DNA from: Bacillus sp. FJAT-25509
GTDB lineage: Bacteria; Bacillota; Bacilli; Bacillales; Bacillaceae_G
Reading direction: 5' to 3'
Assembly: GCF_001420605.1 (NCBI RefSeq)
Contig: NZ_LJIZ01000038.1
Coordinates: 248,001 to 312,000, forward strand
Length of the DNA: 64,000 nucleotides
This document shows, in pieces, positions 1-8,437 of this stretch. Made by a program: the position numbers and the translations under genes. Under the pieces are notes generated by a model. That model was not told the origin of the DNA, searched no databases, and saw only the letters and a list, made by a program, of their open reading frames with translations. Every line of letters begins with the position of its first letter. Within the stretch, counting starts at the first letter, position 1.

Positions 1-38
1 CCGTGGTAATTAATAAGGACATTAAAGAGTTTCAGTAA
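1..38 (+). CDS. Possible C-terminal end of an upstream gene (partial)
   Basis: The third reading frame is open from the left edge and ends at a TAA at 36-38, six bases before a strong terminator hairpin. About eleven residues, VVINKDIKEFQ, would be the tail of a gene lying outside the window. Nothing can be said about its function, and the frame choice rests only on the position of the terminator. Confidence 0.35.
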   Translation, partial: VVINKDIKEFQ

Positions 39-43
39 AAAAT

Positions 44-71
44 AAAAGGAACTTCGACCGAAGTTCCTTTT
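44..71. terminator. Bidirectional intrinsic terminator
   Basis: A perfect 12-bp stem (AAAAGGAACTTC with GAAGTTCCTTTT) closes on a GACC loop. A-rich and T-rich ends allow termination in either direction. It follows the partial gene ending at 38. The next 300 bases up to the gene at 372 contain nothing else that I can support. Confidence 0.75.
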
Positions 72-371
72 CAATTTGTGAATTATTCCTTTATGCTGAA
101 AATTAGTAATTGTTCTCTTTAGATTACTAACTTTGATTGGCGAATTTGTTGGTTTGTTGAATAGTGTTCGCAAAAGACTGGTACTGACAAATACTTCTTT
201 TACATTCGAAGTTGTTGAGTCTAATCCCACAATGTCGCTACACCTTTAAAGCAAAATTTCGACCTAAGGAACACGAACTTCATATCTTCAACTGGTTGTT
301 TGATATGATCAGGAACAAACAAGTATTCTATGGAGTACGATGTAGTATTCGATATTAGGGAGGAATACTCA

Positions 372-683
372 TTGAGTAATACGAATGTACATGCATTACT
401 TAGATGGAAGAAAGAATTAAACGCGGAAATCAAAAGACTAGATAAAGAATTATTCGATTTAACAAAAGAAATAGATAAAGTTCGGACAAGATATTCAGTA
501 GCCGAGAAAGCGTTTATACAATATCGTAACGAAACAATCTCACAAGATTTTGTTACACCATTAAGTGAACAACTTAATGAATTAAATAATAAATACGATG
601 TTTTATTAGTAGTGAATAAACAAAAAAAAACAGCTATTACTTCAATTTTAGAAACTGTGGATTCAATTATAAACGGATATTAG
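372..683 (+). CDS. Small coiled-coil hypothetical protein
   Basis: This encodes about 103 residues of unknown function. I place the start at the TTG at 372 because GGGAGG at 358-363 lies eight bases upstream; an in-frame ATG at 330 has no ribosome site. The protein is highly charged, with a long heptad-rich helix around residues 10-85 (for example KELNAEIKRLDKELFDLTKE), and has no membrane segment or signal peptide. It probably forms a helical hairpin or dimer in the cytoplasm. It stands alone, with a terminator-bounded region on each side. No family is recognised. Confidence 0.7.
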   Translation: MSNTNVHALLRWKKELNAEIKRLDKELFDLTKEIDKVRTRYSVAEKAFIQYRNETISQDFVTPLSEQLNELNNKYDVLLVVNKQKKTAITSILETVDSIINGY

Positions 684-708
684 ACAAACTAAAGGGGTTT
701 TCAATTTT

Positions 709-754
709 GAGGAGATCCCTAGCCGGTAGGCAAGTCAAAACTAAGGTTTTGACA
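709..754 (+). other. Tandem hairpins in a gene-free stretch (possible structured RNA)
   Basis: Between the genes at 683 and 1036 there are two adjacent hairpins. One is CCTA-GCCGG-TAGG at 718-730. The other has an 8-bp perfect stem, GTCAAAAC-TAAG-GTTTTGAC, at 734-753. A terminator follows at 827-854. Hairpins ending in a terminator could be a small RNA, a leader or a 3' UTR. I recognise no riboswitch class. The segment near 788 (TTCAACTAAACACTGC) also resembles the palindromic element described further along, so part of the region may be a repeat. Confidence 0.35.
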
Positions 755-826
755 ATATTAAGAGCATGTGGGTTTGGGTTCTTATTCAACTAAACACTGC
801 TTAAAAAATTGGGTAAGAGTTCCTAA

Positions 827-854
827 AGGTTGTCTAATTAGACAACTTTTTTTA
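827..854 (+). terminator. Intrinsic terminator
   Basis: The 18-base palindrome GTTGTCTAATTAGACAAC at 829-846 is followed by a run of seven Ts. It ends the transcript of the 372-683 gene or of the possible RNA before it. Confidence 0.75.
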
Positions 855-987
855 GTTCAAAAATCAAAATTAACAGAGCTTTTATTTAAAAAAACAAACA
901 AATAACCCAAAAAGAACCAAAGTAGATAACAGATTAGTTTGGATTGTAATTGTTGGATATTGTTCACATTTATATACATACTAACTG

Positions 988-996
988 TGTTATGAT
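988..996 (+). promoter_or_regulatory. Extended -10 promoter candidate
   Basis: TGTTATGAT fits an extended -10 (TGn plus TATGAT) and lies about 40 bases before the TTG start at 1036. No convincing -35 is seen, as is usual for extended -10 promoters. Confidence 0.4.
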
Positions 997-1035
997 GATT
1001 ACGATAAGCCCAGTAATAGTAGTAGGAGAACTAGT

Positions 1036-1734
1036 TTGAAATCTAAACAAAAAATAATTCCATCATTATCATCAAATTCAGTCTATCTTGGATTATTGTT
1101 AGCTTTAGTAGGTGGATTTTTAGATGGGTATACGTTTATAAGTAGAGATGGTGTATTTGCCAATGCGCAAACGGGAAATCTTGTTCTATTGGCAATAAAT
1201 CTATCATTTGGAAATTGGAAAAACTCTGTGGATTATATTCTACCTATTATAGCCTTTATTCTAGGTGTATTAGTTGCTGAATCCGTTAAACATCCACGTT
1301 TAAAGGAACTTTTATATAGCTACAGACGGTCGATTCTTATATTAGAATGTATCGTATTAATAATTGTAGGTGTATTACCTAGTAGTGTACCTAATTTGGT
1401 TGTAACAGTTTGCATTTCCTTTGTCTCATCATTACAAATTTCAACGTTCACTCATTTAGATAAATGGACATACAATTCAACTATGACAACAGGTAATATT
1501 AGAATTGCTTCACAGGCAGCATATACAGCTTTTGTAAATCGTGACAAAGAAGCAAAAACAAAATTTAAAGAGTTTTTAGTTATTATTCTTTCCTTTTCAT
1601 TTGGGGCATTGTTTGGAAGTCTTTCTACAAAGTATATTGGGAACCAAGCTGTTTGGATTGCTGCAGGTGTATTATTAATCGCATTGATCCTATACCATAA
1701 AGACAAAGGTTATTTTAGAAGGAAACTACATTAA
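1036..1734 (+). CDS. YoaK/DUF1275-family membrane protein
   Basis: This is a 232-residue polytopic membrane protein of the DUF1275 (YoaK) family, whose role is unknown. Features typical of the family are the N-terminal GGFLDGYTF followed by NAQTGNLVLL, six hydrophobic segments, and MTTGNIR around residue 150. The start is TTG, with AGTAGGAG seven bases upstream. It is transcribed alone and ends in a strong bidirectional terminator facing the opposite-strand gene at 1778. The assignment rests on overall pattern and length; substrate or partner is unknown. Confidence 0.8.
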   Translation: MKSKQKIIPSLSSNSVYLGLLLALVGGFLDGYTFISRDGVFANAQTGNLVLLAINLSFGNWKNSVDYILPIIAFILGVLVAESVKHPRLKELLYSYRRSILILECIVLIIVGVLPSSVPNLVVTVCISFVSSLQISTFTHLDKWTYNSTMTTGNIRIASQAAYTAFVNRDKEAKTKFKEFLVIILSFSFGALFGSLSTKYIGNQAVWIAAGVLLIALILYHKDKGYFRRKLH

Positions 1735-1745
1735 TTTAGATTAAA

Positions 1746-1774
1746 AAAATGAGCCCTCTTTTGGGGCTCATTTT
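1746..1774. terminator. Bidirectional terminator between convergent genes
   Basis: A perfect 11-bp stem, AAAATGAGCCC with GGGCTCATTTT, closes on a seven-base loop. It sits between the convergent genes 1036-1734 and 1778-2482 and can serve both. Confidence 0.85.
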
Positions 1775-1777
1775 AGT

Positions 1778-2482
1778 TTATTTAAAAAATTGAATGAAAC
1801 AAACAAAAATAAGTGCAAATATAATAGAAGGTAACATATTTCCGATTTTTATTTTTACTAAACCTAATGAATTCAAACCAAGAGCAATTAATAAAATTCC
1901 CCCTGTACCTGAGATTTCAGCAATGATTGAATCTAATAAATGTTGTGTAACTAGATTCGGTACAAATGATGCAAAAATGGCAATGAATCCTTGATAGATT
2001 AAGACTGGGACAGCAGAGAATAATACGCCAATTCCAAGAGTTGAAGTTAATATAATGGATAAAAAACCGTCCATCATTGATTTAGTATATAAAATTTCAT
2101 GATTATGACGAAGACCGCTATCTAGAGCTCCAAGAATGGCCATCGCACCAACACAGAATAATAAAGTCGAAGTAACAAATCCTTTGGAAATAGAACCTTC
2201 GTTTTTAGAATGAAATTTACTTTCGATAAATAGACCTAGTTTATCTAATTTAGCTTCGATATCTAACCATTCTCCTACAACTGCACCTAATGATAAGCTG
2301 AAAACGACGATCAGGATTTGATTTGTTTTCATAGCTAAAGTAAATCCTATGACAATAATTACGAGAGAAATTGACTGAGTTACTAGGTTTTTCATTCGTT
2401 CTGGAATTCTTTTAATAAACAAACCTAGTAAAGAGCCAAAAATAATAGCTGCTGCATTAACAATTGAACCGAGTAGTACCAT
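1778..2482 (-). CDS. DUF554-family membrane protein
   Basis: This 234-residue protein has about six membrane segments and matches the DUF554 (YdfK/YqgA-like) pattern. It shows an N-terminal LGSIVNAAAIIFGSLLG, then GFTLAMKT, GAVVGEWLDIEAKLDKLG, FCVGAMAILGALDSG, and a C-terminal GGILLIALGLNSLGL. The function is unknown in the family. The quinone oxidoreductase at 2509-3483 lies 26 bases upstream on the same strand, so the two may be co-transcribed. Confidence 0.82.
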   Translation of the reverse strand: MVLLGSIVNAAAIIFGSLLGLFIKRIPERMKNLVTQSISLVIIVIGFTLAMKTNQILIVVFSLSLGAVVGEWLDIEAKLDKLGLFIESKFHSKNEGSISKGFVTSTLLFCVGAMAILGALDSGLRHNHEILYTKSMMDGFLSIILTSTLGIGVLFSAVPVLIYQGFIAIFASFVPNLVTQHLLDSIIAEISGTGGILLIALGLNSLGLVKIKIGNMLPSIIFALIFVCFIQFFK

Positions 2483-2508
2483 GATTATCCCCTTTAACTT
2501 GCATATAA

Positions 2509-3483
2509 TTAATCTATTTTTAAGACTATTTTTCCGATATTTAAATTGTTCTCCATTCGAGAATGAGCTTCATTCACTTCATGCCAACTATATATTGAAT
2601 CGATAATTGGTTTTATTTTCTTATTCATAAAAAGCGGTAATACATATTTTTTGAATTGATTCGTTAAGTAGATTTTTTGCTCAAGTGTTTGTGATCGCAA
2701 AGTACTCCCTATAATTGAAATTCTCTTTGTCAAAAGTGGTAATAAGTTCAGGTCGTCCACTTTAACTCCACCCATTGTACCGATCAAAATGAGCCTACCA
2801 TTATTATTTAATGATTGTAAGTTTTGATGGAAATAGGATGCACCAATAAAATCTAAAATGACGTCAACCCCTACATGATTAGTAACTTCTTCGACTACAG
2901 TTTTAAAATCTTCATCTTTATAGTTAATCACATGATTTGCACCTAAATCAGTACAAGCTGCAAGTTTCATTTCATTTCCAGCAGTAACGATTGAACTCGT
3001 ACCAAATTCTCTTGCAAGCTGAATTGCAGCGGTCCCAACGCCACTAGCTCCGGCATGAATTAAAACAGTTTCATTTTCTTTTAATCTACCTAATTCAAAT
3101 AAATTTAAGTAAGCTGTCAAAAACACTTCAGGAATAGCCGCAGCCTCTTCGAACGAAAAATGATCTGGAATATAAATTGCCAAATCAGAAGGAATGGAAA
3201 CATACTGTGCATAACCTCCGCCAGGCAGTAAGCTACAAACACGATCTCCAATTTTCCAATTTGTAACATTAGCCCCAACTTGTTCAACAATCCCGGCCAT
3301 CTCTAAACCTAAAATTGGAGATGCGCCATTAGGGACGGGGTACTTACCATGTTTTTGAAGTAAGTCAGCTCGATTAATAGCCGTAGCATGAACTTTAACA
3401 AGAAGTTCATTCTCACCTAAAACAGGCATTTGATAATCGTCAATAAATAAATGCTTTGATTCATCAATTTGAACTGCCTTCAT
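2509..3483 (-). CDS. NAD(P)H quinone oxidoreductase (medium-chain reductase family)
   Basis: This is a 324-residue zinc-independent medium-chain dehydrogenase/reductase of the quinone oxidoreductase type. The N-terminal GroES-like half carries HATAINRADLLQKHGKYP. The Rossmann half carries the nucleotide loop HAGASGVGTAAIQLA near residue 145, then ANHVINYK. The catalytic zinc ligands of alcohol dehydrogenases are absent, which supports a quinone or enone reductase that probably uses NADPH. The exact substrate cannot be read from the sequence. It is likely co-transcribed with the DUF554 gene downstream. Confidence 0.85.
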   Translation of the reverse strand: MKAVQIDESKHLFIDDYQMPVLGENELLVKVHATAINRADLLQKHGKYPVPNGASPILGLEMAGIVEQVGANVTNWKIGDRVCSLLPGGGYAQYVSIPSDLAIYIPDHFSFEEAAAIPEVFLTAYLNLFELGRLKENETVLIHAGASGVGTAAIQLAREFGTSSIVTAGNEMKLAACTDLGANHVINYKDEDFKTVVEEVTNHVGVDVILDFIGASYFHQNLQSLNNNGRLILIGTMGGVKVDDLNLLPLLTKRISIIGSTLRSQTLEQKIYLTNQFKKYVLPLFMNKKIKPIIDSIYSWHEVNEAHSRMENNLNIGKIVLKID

Positions 3484-3701
3484 TCTAAAAACCTACCTTT
3501 AATTAAGTTAATTCTTATCATACTATATAACTAATCGAAAGAATATTTTAAAAACTCGGATTGATGAAATTTGTATTTTTTCTTAACACATTTCCATACA
3601 CATTCTTTTTCAAGTAATTTTAAGGAAAAAATTTAAAAAAACTCCGAACTATAAACTGATTTCAAGTGTATATAGGGTAAGTGGTGAAAGGAGGAGAACT
3701 A

Positions 3702-4268
3702 GTGCCTGAAAGTATTAACAAAGATTGTTTAGAAGAATTGTTTAATAATCACTCGTCACTGGTGTATCGTACTGCTTACTTTTTAACCAAATCAAAAGTA
3801 ATGGCAGATGATATTACGCAAGAGACGTTCATTCGTATCATAAAAAAATTCCATCTGTTTGATCAAACAAAGCCAATAGAACCTTGGATTTATCGAATGA
3901 CAGTAAATATCACCCGCAATATGATACGCAAACAAAAAATTAAGAAACTATTCGGAATTAATCATGATGTTCTAACTGAAAATGACGTTGAACAATCGAT
4001 TTTAAAAAATGAAATGGAAGATCAACTATGGAATGAGATAAACTTATTACCGCAAAAGAGTAAAGAAGTAATTGTTCTTCATTATTATTTAGAACTCAAA
4101 TTAGATGAAGTGGCGGAATCTTTAAATATTCCAATCGGTACATGTAAATCAAGGCTTAATTACGCGCTGACAAAATTAAGATATCGTTTATCGAAAAACG
4201 AACTGTTTAAAGTAGAACAAAAACTGAAAGGGGGAGAACTAAATGGTGGAAAACAATCCTATTTCTGA
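3702..4268 (+). CDS. ECF-type sigma-70 factor
   Basis: This is an extracytoplasmic-function sigma factor of 188 residues. Region 2 includes MADDITQETFIRIIKKF, and region 4 includes LPQKSKEVIVLHYYLELK followed by the helix-turn-helix VAESLNIPIGTCKSRLNYA. The start is taken as GTG 3702, eight bases after AAAGGAGGAG; the in-frame GTG at 3681 lies before that ribosome site. The gene overlaps the anti-sigma gene by 26 bases, so the two are coupled. A possible self-promoter (CCGAAC then TGTATA near 3645-3672) is weak. The regulon is unknown. Confidence 0.9.
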   Translation: MPESINKDCLEELFNNHSSLVYRTAYFLTKSKVMADDITQETFIRIIKKFHLFDQTKPIEPWIYRMTVNITRNMIRKQKIKKLFGINHDVLTENDVEQSILKNEMEDQLWNEINLLPQKSKEVIVLHYYLELKLDEVAESLNIPIGTCKSRLNYALTKLRYRLSKNELFKVEQKLKGGELNGGKQSYF

Positions 4269-4758
4269 GATTAAACACACTCTTCAGAAGAAATTAAATC
4301 AACATAATCCTTCCGTCACATATGATCAAATATGGAATAAAGCCAATTTCAATTTGGGGCATAATCGAATTCGAAAACCGGTTGTTTCAGTTGGGATTCT
4401 TTTGATTCTGGTATTTACCATTTATATAAATTCACCTATTCAACACGCACTAAAAGAAGACATAGGTATTACAAGTGAATCTAAAAGTATTTCTGCAGAT
4501 GCCAGTATTGGACTATTAGTTGTAAACGGGGCTCAATATCGGTTTGAAGGGATTATACATAATACGGAATTTGAACTTAAAGACCAAATTGGTGTAGTCC
4601 AAGAAGTTGTTAAAGATCATATGATTCCGAAAGTGAATTTTTCGTCTAATATGTTAAAGGTTGGCGATAAAATTTATTTAACGAATGAGGACCAAAAAGT
4701 CATTATTGTAAAACAAGAGGACGGTACAATCTTAAAGTTTTTAAAAACTGAAAAATGA
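4243..4758 (+). CDS. Membrane-bound anti-sigma factor (predicted)
   Basis: The 171-residue product has an N-terminal cytoplasmic region of about 45 residues, one membrane segment near residues 46-64 (VVSVGILLILVFTIYI) and a C-terminal outside domain rich in beta strands (residues 80-170). This layout, together with the overlap with the sigma gene, makes it the probable anti-sigma factor. No zinc-binding HxxxCxxC motif is present. The start ATG follows AAAGGGGGAG. The outer domain has short alternating strands such as GLLVVNGAQYRFEGII and may sense the inducing signal, but this is inference. Confidence 0.7.
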   Translation: MVENNPISEIKHTLQKKLNQHNPSVTYDQIWNKANFNLGHNRIRKPVVSVGILLILVFTIYINSPIQHALKEDIGITSESKSISADASIGLLVVNGAQYRFEGIIHNTEFELKDQIGVVQEVVKDHMIPKVNFSSNMLKVGDKIYLTNEDQKVIIVKQEDGTILKFLKTEK

Positions 4759-4820
4759 TTGAAATTGGTGTCATAAATAAAGAAATAAAAATTCCAATTT
4801 GAAAATAGGGAGTGTCCAAA

Positions 4821-5288
4821 ATGTCTAAATGGCTAAGTGTAACTGTACTTTTTTTCATTCTTATTCTCACTGGATGTTCAGCAAATAATGGTATGAAAGG
4901 TAAAAAGCCTCCAAAAACAATGGTTCAAGTAGAGAATCAGACATATGATACTAGGTTAGGTACTTATTGTTGGCAATCGAAAGGACAGGGGGAATGCGTT
5001 GATACGGCTGGACCTGTGCTACTATTAGAGGGGAAAAAGCCGATTGAAGTAAAACCTGGCGAAAACGTTAAAATTATAATGAATTTTAATCCTAAACCAA
5101 GTGAAATCCACTTAACTCAATTTAATAATAATAAGGAAAGTGAAATAGTAGTTGTGAAGAATCAATTTTCAGCACCTATGAATAAAGGGGTATATTATTA
5201 CTCATATGCAGTATATTGGATGGATAAAAAAGATAAGCATTTATCACATGGTGATGCTTTTTATGCTTTTGCTTTAGAGGTGAAATAG
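4821..5288 (+). CDS. Small lipoprotein next to the ECF module
   Basis: This 155-residue secreted lipoprotein has a 15-residue hydrophobic signal and a lipobox LTGC with the lipidated Cys at residue 19. The mature part has a cysteine pair, GTYCW ... GECVD, that could form a disulfide. The start is ATG 4821, eight bases after GGGAG; an in-frame GTG at 4812 overlaps that site. It follows the anti-sigma gene by 62 bases and probably belongs to the same transcript. Function unknown; it may be a signal receptor or a target of the sigma factor. Confidence 0.75.
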   Translation: MSKWLSVTVLFFILILTGCSANNGMKGKKPPKTMVQVENQTYDTRLGTYCWQSKGQGECVDTAGPVLLLEGKKPIEVKPGENVKIIMNFNPKPSEIHLTQFNNNKESEIVVVKNQFSAPMNKGVYYYSYAVYWMDKKDKHLSHGDAFYAFALEVK

Positions 5289-5310
5289 AACGTTTTTCGT
5301 TATAATAAGA

Positions 5311-5350
5311 AAGGGTATGTTTTGAAAAATATTGATCAAAACATACCCTT
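5311..5350. terminator. Long hairpin between convergent genes
   Basis: A perfect 15-bp inverted repeat, AAGGGTATGTTTTGA with its complement, surrounds a 10-base loop. T-runs are weak on both sides, but the position between convergent genes suits a bidirectional terminator. Confidence 0.7.
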
Positions 5351-5364
5351 AATAGATTACTAAT

Positions 5365-5877
5365 TTATTCTTCTGTAGGATTCTTTGGTCCATCAAGTTC
5401 TAATTGATAAAATGACAAGTCGAGCCATCTATTAAATTTATAACCTGCCTTTTTAATAGTGCCTGAATAGATAAATCCGAAGTTTTTATGCATGGCAATA
5501 CTTTTTTTATTGTCTGCATCAATTCCAGCAATTAAAGTCATATACGCTCTTTCTTTGGCAATAGAGATTAATTCTTTCATTAATGAAGTGGCAATACCCC
5601 TCTTTCTGTATTCACTATTTACATAAACTGAATGCTCAATCGAATATTTATAGGCCGGCCAAGCTCTAAAAGGACCGAATGTAGCAAATCCGACGACTTT
5701 TTGATCAAATTCGAAGACTAGAATAGGAAACCCTTCATCCATCTTTTGTTCAAACCAAATTTGTCTGCTTTCAAGCGTTTGTGGTTGATATGTATAAACA
5801 GCAGTTGTATTAAGAATGGCATCGTTATAAATCTCCAAAATGTCCATTAAATCCTTTTGAGAAGCTTCTCTGATCAT
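5365..5877 (-). CDS. GNAT N-acetyltransferase, phosphinothricin acetyltransferase-like
   Basis: This 170-residue GNAT enzyme resembles the PAT/YwnH branch, which acetylates phosphinothricin-like compounds or methionine sulfoximine. Typical features are the N-terminal IREASQKDLMDILEIYNDAI, the NTTAVYTYQPQT segment, the HSVYVNSEYRKRGIATSLM acetyl-CoA loop near residue 90 and IDADNKKSIAMHKNFGF. A specific substrate cannot be proven from sequence. It is a single gene transcribed toward the ECF module. Confidence 0.82.
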   Translation of the reverse strand: MIREASQKDLMDILEIYNDAILNTTAVYTYQPQTLESRQIWFEQKMDEGFPILVFEFDQKVVGFATFGPFRAWPAYKYSIEHSVYVNSEYRKRGIATSLMKELISIAKERAYMTLIAGIDADNKKSIAMHKNFGFIYSGTIKKAGYKFNRWLDLSFYQLELDGPKNPTEE

Positions 5878-6336
5878 TTTTTCTTTCCCCCAAATTTAAT
5901 TTGTTATCACTTTATATTTTAGAACTTTTTAGACAAATCGTAAAATTTAAATTTATATCAATTTGATCATAATTTTAAATCCCAATTTAATTGTTCATAG
6001 CGAACTTTATAAACATTGTTCCCTATAGTAATCGATCCTTCCATATTGTGAAATAATGGATAATCATTAATCGATTATTCTCTATTTCATTATTTGACAT
6101 GATTGTTCAAGAAGGAATCTACTCTATTTTCGTTGAATTAATTACAAATTGATTTTTCAGACCAATCTGGTAACTAGTGGGAAGAACAAATTAGTTTGTC
6201 AGATAGTTAGAATGTAAGTCTAATTGACTTAGGATTAAATAAAGAAATTAGAACAGAGAAGTATAAAAAGTTATTGAAGAGCTCTCTTCTAAGTGTGATT
6301 TATAAAAGGTAAGTTCAAAGGAGCGAGGAAGTTAAA
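5878..6336. other. Gene-free stretch before the esterase operon
   Basis: About 460 AT-rich bases lie between divergent genes. The promoters for the acetyltransferase and for the esterase operon must lie here. TTGACT at 6224-6229 could be a -35, but its -10 is poor. I see no reading frame, structured RNA or repeat that I can support. Confidence 0.5.
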
Positions 6337-7167
6337 ATGAATCAATCCTATTTTTATTTAAAACTAGAAACACATCAATTACATATGTCTTATAAAAATG
6401 AAAAACGTCGCGTGCGTGTTTTATTGCCGAAAAATTATGATAAAGATGAGGATAAAAATTATCCAGTTGTCTATATGCATGATGGTCAAAATATTTTCTA
6501 TAGTAGTGAATCTTATAGCGGGTATTCATGGAAAGTGATTCCGGCTATTAAATTAAACCCCGATTTACCGAAGATGATTGTTGTTGGGATCGATAACGGT
6601 GGACAAGACCGAATTAATGAATATACGCCTTGGAAAATTACTGAAAGCCCACTTCCTGAAGATTATGAACTAGGTGGGAAAGGGGTGGAGTTTGCTGAGT
6701 TTGTCATGGCAGTCGTGAAGCCGTTTATCGATAAGCAATATCGAACTATACCAGATAAATATCATACAGCGGTGATAGGTAGTTCACTTGGAGGAAATAT
6801 TTCGGCTTTTATGGGTGTTGAATATAAAAATCAAATTGGTGGTTTAGGTATTTTTTCTTTAGCCAATTGGATTACAAGTAATGCTTTTGATAGTTATATT
6901 GCTAGTGAAGAGTTGGATCCTGAACAACGAGTGTATATTCAAGTTGGTACCCAGGAAGGCGATGATACCGATCGACAATTTATGTATGGAAATATGAAGC
7001 AAGCATATATCGATTGCTCGCTTAAGTATTATAAACAACTGATAAAAGGCTCTATTCCAATTGATAGCATTCATTTAAATGTTTATGCGGATGAAGTACA
7101 TGATGAAAAAGCTTGGGCAAAGCACCTACCAGAATGTTTACGTTTCTTAAGTGAGAAGTGGTCTTAA
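6337..7167 (+). CDS. Esterase-like alpha/beta hydrolase (PF00756 type), first gene of ligase operon
   Basis: The 276-residue protein is an esterase-D-like alpha/beta hydrolase. It has YPVVYMHDGQNIF near residues 42-54, a family signature, and the nucleophile elbow GSSLGG with Ser150. A late His (VHDEKAW, near residue 254) could complete the triad. There is no signal peptide, so it acts in the cytoplasm. It is the first of three tightly spaced genes with an ATP-grasp ligase and a second esterase. The family includes siderophore esterases and acyltransferases. Its partner genes suggest a role in making or trimming a small amide or ester, which is inference. Confidence 0.82.
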   Translation: MNQSYFYLKLETHQLHMSYKNEKRRVRVLLPKNYDKDEDKNYPVVYMHDGQNIFYSSESYSGYSWKVIPAIKLNPDLPKMIVVGIDNGGQDRINEYTPWKITESPLPEDYELGGKGVEFAEFVMAVVKPFIDKQYRTIPDKYHTAVIGSSLGGNISAFMGVEYKNQIGGLGIFSLANWITSNAFDSYIASEELDPEQRVYIQVGTQEGDDTDRQFMYGNMKQAYIDCSLKYYKQLIKGSIPIDSIHLNVYADEVHDEKAWAKHLPECLRFLSEKWS

Positions 7168-7232
7168 ATGAACTGTTTAATGATATTTGACTTAAATTAG
7201 ATAACTATTACTTTTTATAAAGGAGCAATTTT

Positions 7233-8420
7233 ATGAATTATATTTTGATCTCTCCATATTATCCAGAGAATTTTCAGGCATTTGCTCATCGTTTAAAAGC
7301 CGCTGGTATTAATGTATTAGGTATTGGCGAAGAGCCATATGACCAATTAGGTTCAAAATTACAAAACTCATTAACAGAATATTATCGTGTGAATAATTTA
7401 GAAGATCTAGATGAAGTGAAGCGTGCTGTTGCATTTTTATTTTATAAACATGGTCCGATTGAGCGTATTGAATCTAATAACGAATACTGGTTAGAACTTG
7501 ATGCGCAGTTGCGTGAACAATTTAATGTATATGGAAATAAACCGAGTGACTTGAAAAAAGTTAAATACAAATCTGAAATGAAAAAGTTGTTTAAAAAAGC
7601 AGGTGTGCCTGTTGTAGATGGAAAAGTCGTTAAAACTAAAAAAGAGTTAACTAAAGCCATTGATGAATTAGGACTGCCAGTTATTGCTAAACCGGATAAT
7701 GGTGTTGGTTCAGCTGCAACCTTTAAATTATGTTCAGAAGAGGCTGTACGACATTTTGAAGAAGTATGGGATGAAACACAAGTGTACTTCATTGAACCAT
7801 ATGTCGAAGGAGGCGTGCTTTGTACATTTGATGGTTTAGTTGATCAAAAAGGGAATATTGTTTTCCAAACAAGCTTTACATATAATGTGCCTACTCTGGA
7901 ACTTGTTAAAGGTCAGTTGGATTTAGCTTATATTATTCAAAAAGAAATTGATCCAAAGCTTGAATACTATGGTAAATCAATTGTAAAAGCTTTTGGAATG
8001 AAGGAACGCTTTTTCCATATTGAGTTTTTTAAATTAGAAGATGGGGATTATGTTGCACTTGAATATAATAACCGCCTAGCTGGTGGCTTTACGATTGATA
8101 TGTACAATTTCGCGTACTCCATTGATTTATTTGATCAGTATGCTTCTATTGTAAAAGGTGGAGAAATTAAGGAGTCCGATGCCAAAAACCAGTATTGTGT
8201 CGGTATAACACAGCGTGATGCGTATGAGTATAACCACGATACGAATGCAATTTATGATCGATTTGGCGATCGTGTGAAGTTTGAAAAGCGTATTCCAGAT
8301 GCGTTTGCGGAACTCCAAGGAAATCAATTTTATGCCATTAATGCAGATTCACAGGAAGAAGTCGATGAAATCATTAGTTTTGTACATGAACGAAAAAATT
8401 GCAGCGTTGTAAACGTATAA
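7233..8420 (+). CDS. ATP-grasp ligase
   Basis: This is a 395-residue ATP-grasp enzyme expected to join a carboxylate to an amine through an acyl phosphate. The fold order is visible: a Rossmann-like pre-ATP-grasp region (residues 1-110), then KAGVPVVDGKVVKTKKEL, the ATP loop AKPDNGVGSAAT near residue 150, IEPYVEGGVLCTFDG, and the metal-binding end HIEFFKLEDGDY ... LEYNNRLAGG. The start follows AAAGGAG. It sits between two esterase-like genes, with 65 bases before and 17 after, which points to one pathway. Substrates are unknown. Confidence 0.85.
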   Translation: MNYILISPYYPENFQAFAHRLKAAGINVLGIGEEPYDQLGSKLQNSLTEYYRVNNLEDLDEVKRAVAFLFYKHGPIERIESNNEYWLELDAQLREQFNVYGNKPSDLKKVKYKSEMKKLFKKAGVPVVDGKVVKTKKELTKAIDELGLPVIAKPDNGVGSAATFKLCSEEAVRHFEEVWDETQVYFIEPYVEGGVLCTFDGLVDQKGNIVFQTSFTYNVPTLELVKGQLDLAYIIQKEIDPKLEYYGKSIVKAFGMKERFFHIEFFKLEDGDYVALEYNNRLAGGFTIDMYNFAYSIDLFDQYASIVKGGEIKESDAKNQYCVGITQRDAYEYNHDTNAIYDRFGDRVKFEKRIPDAFAELQGNQFYAINADSQEEVDEIISFVHERKNCSVVNV

Positions 8421-8437
8421 GGATAGGAGATTTTTCT

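Noticed and set aside
221-433. Minus-strand frame of 70 codons
   Set aside because: It overlaps the better supported plus-strand gene at 372, has no clear ribosome site and matches no family I know.
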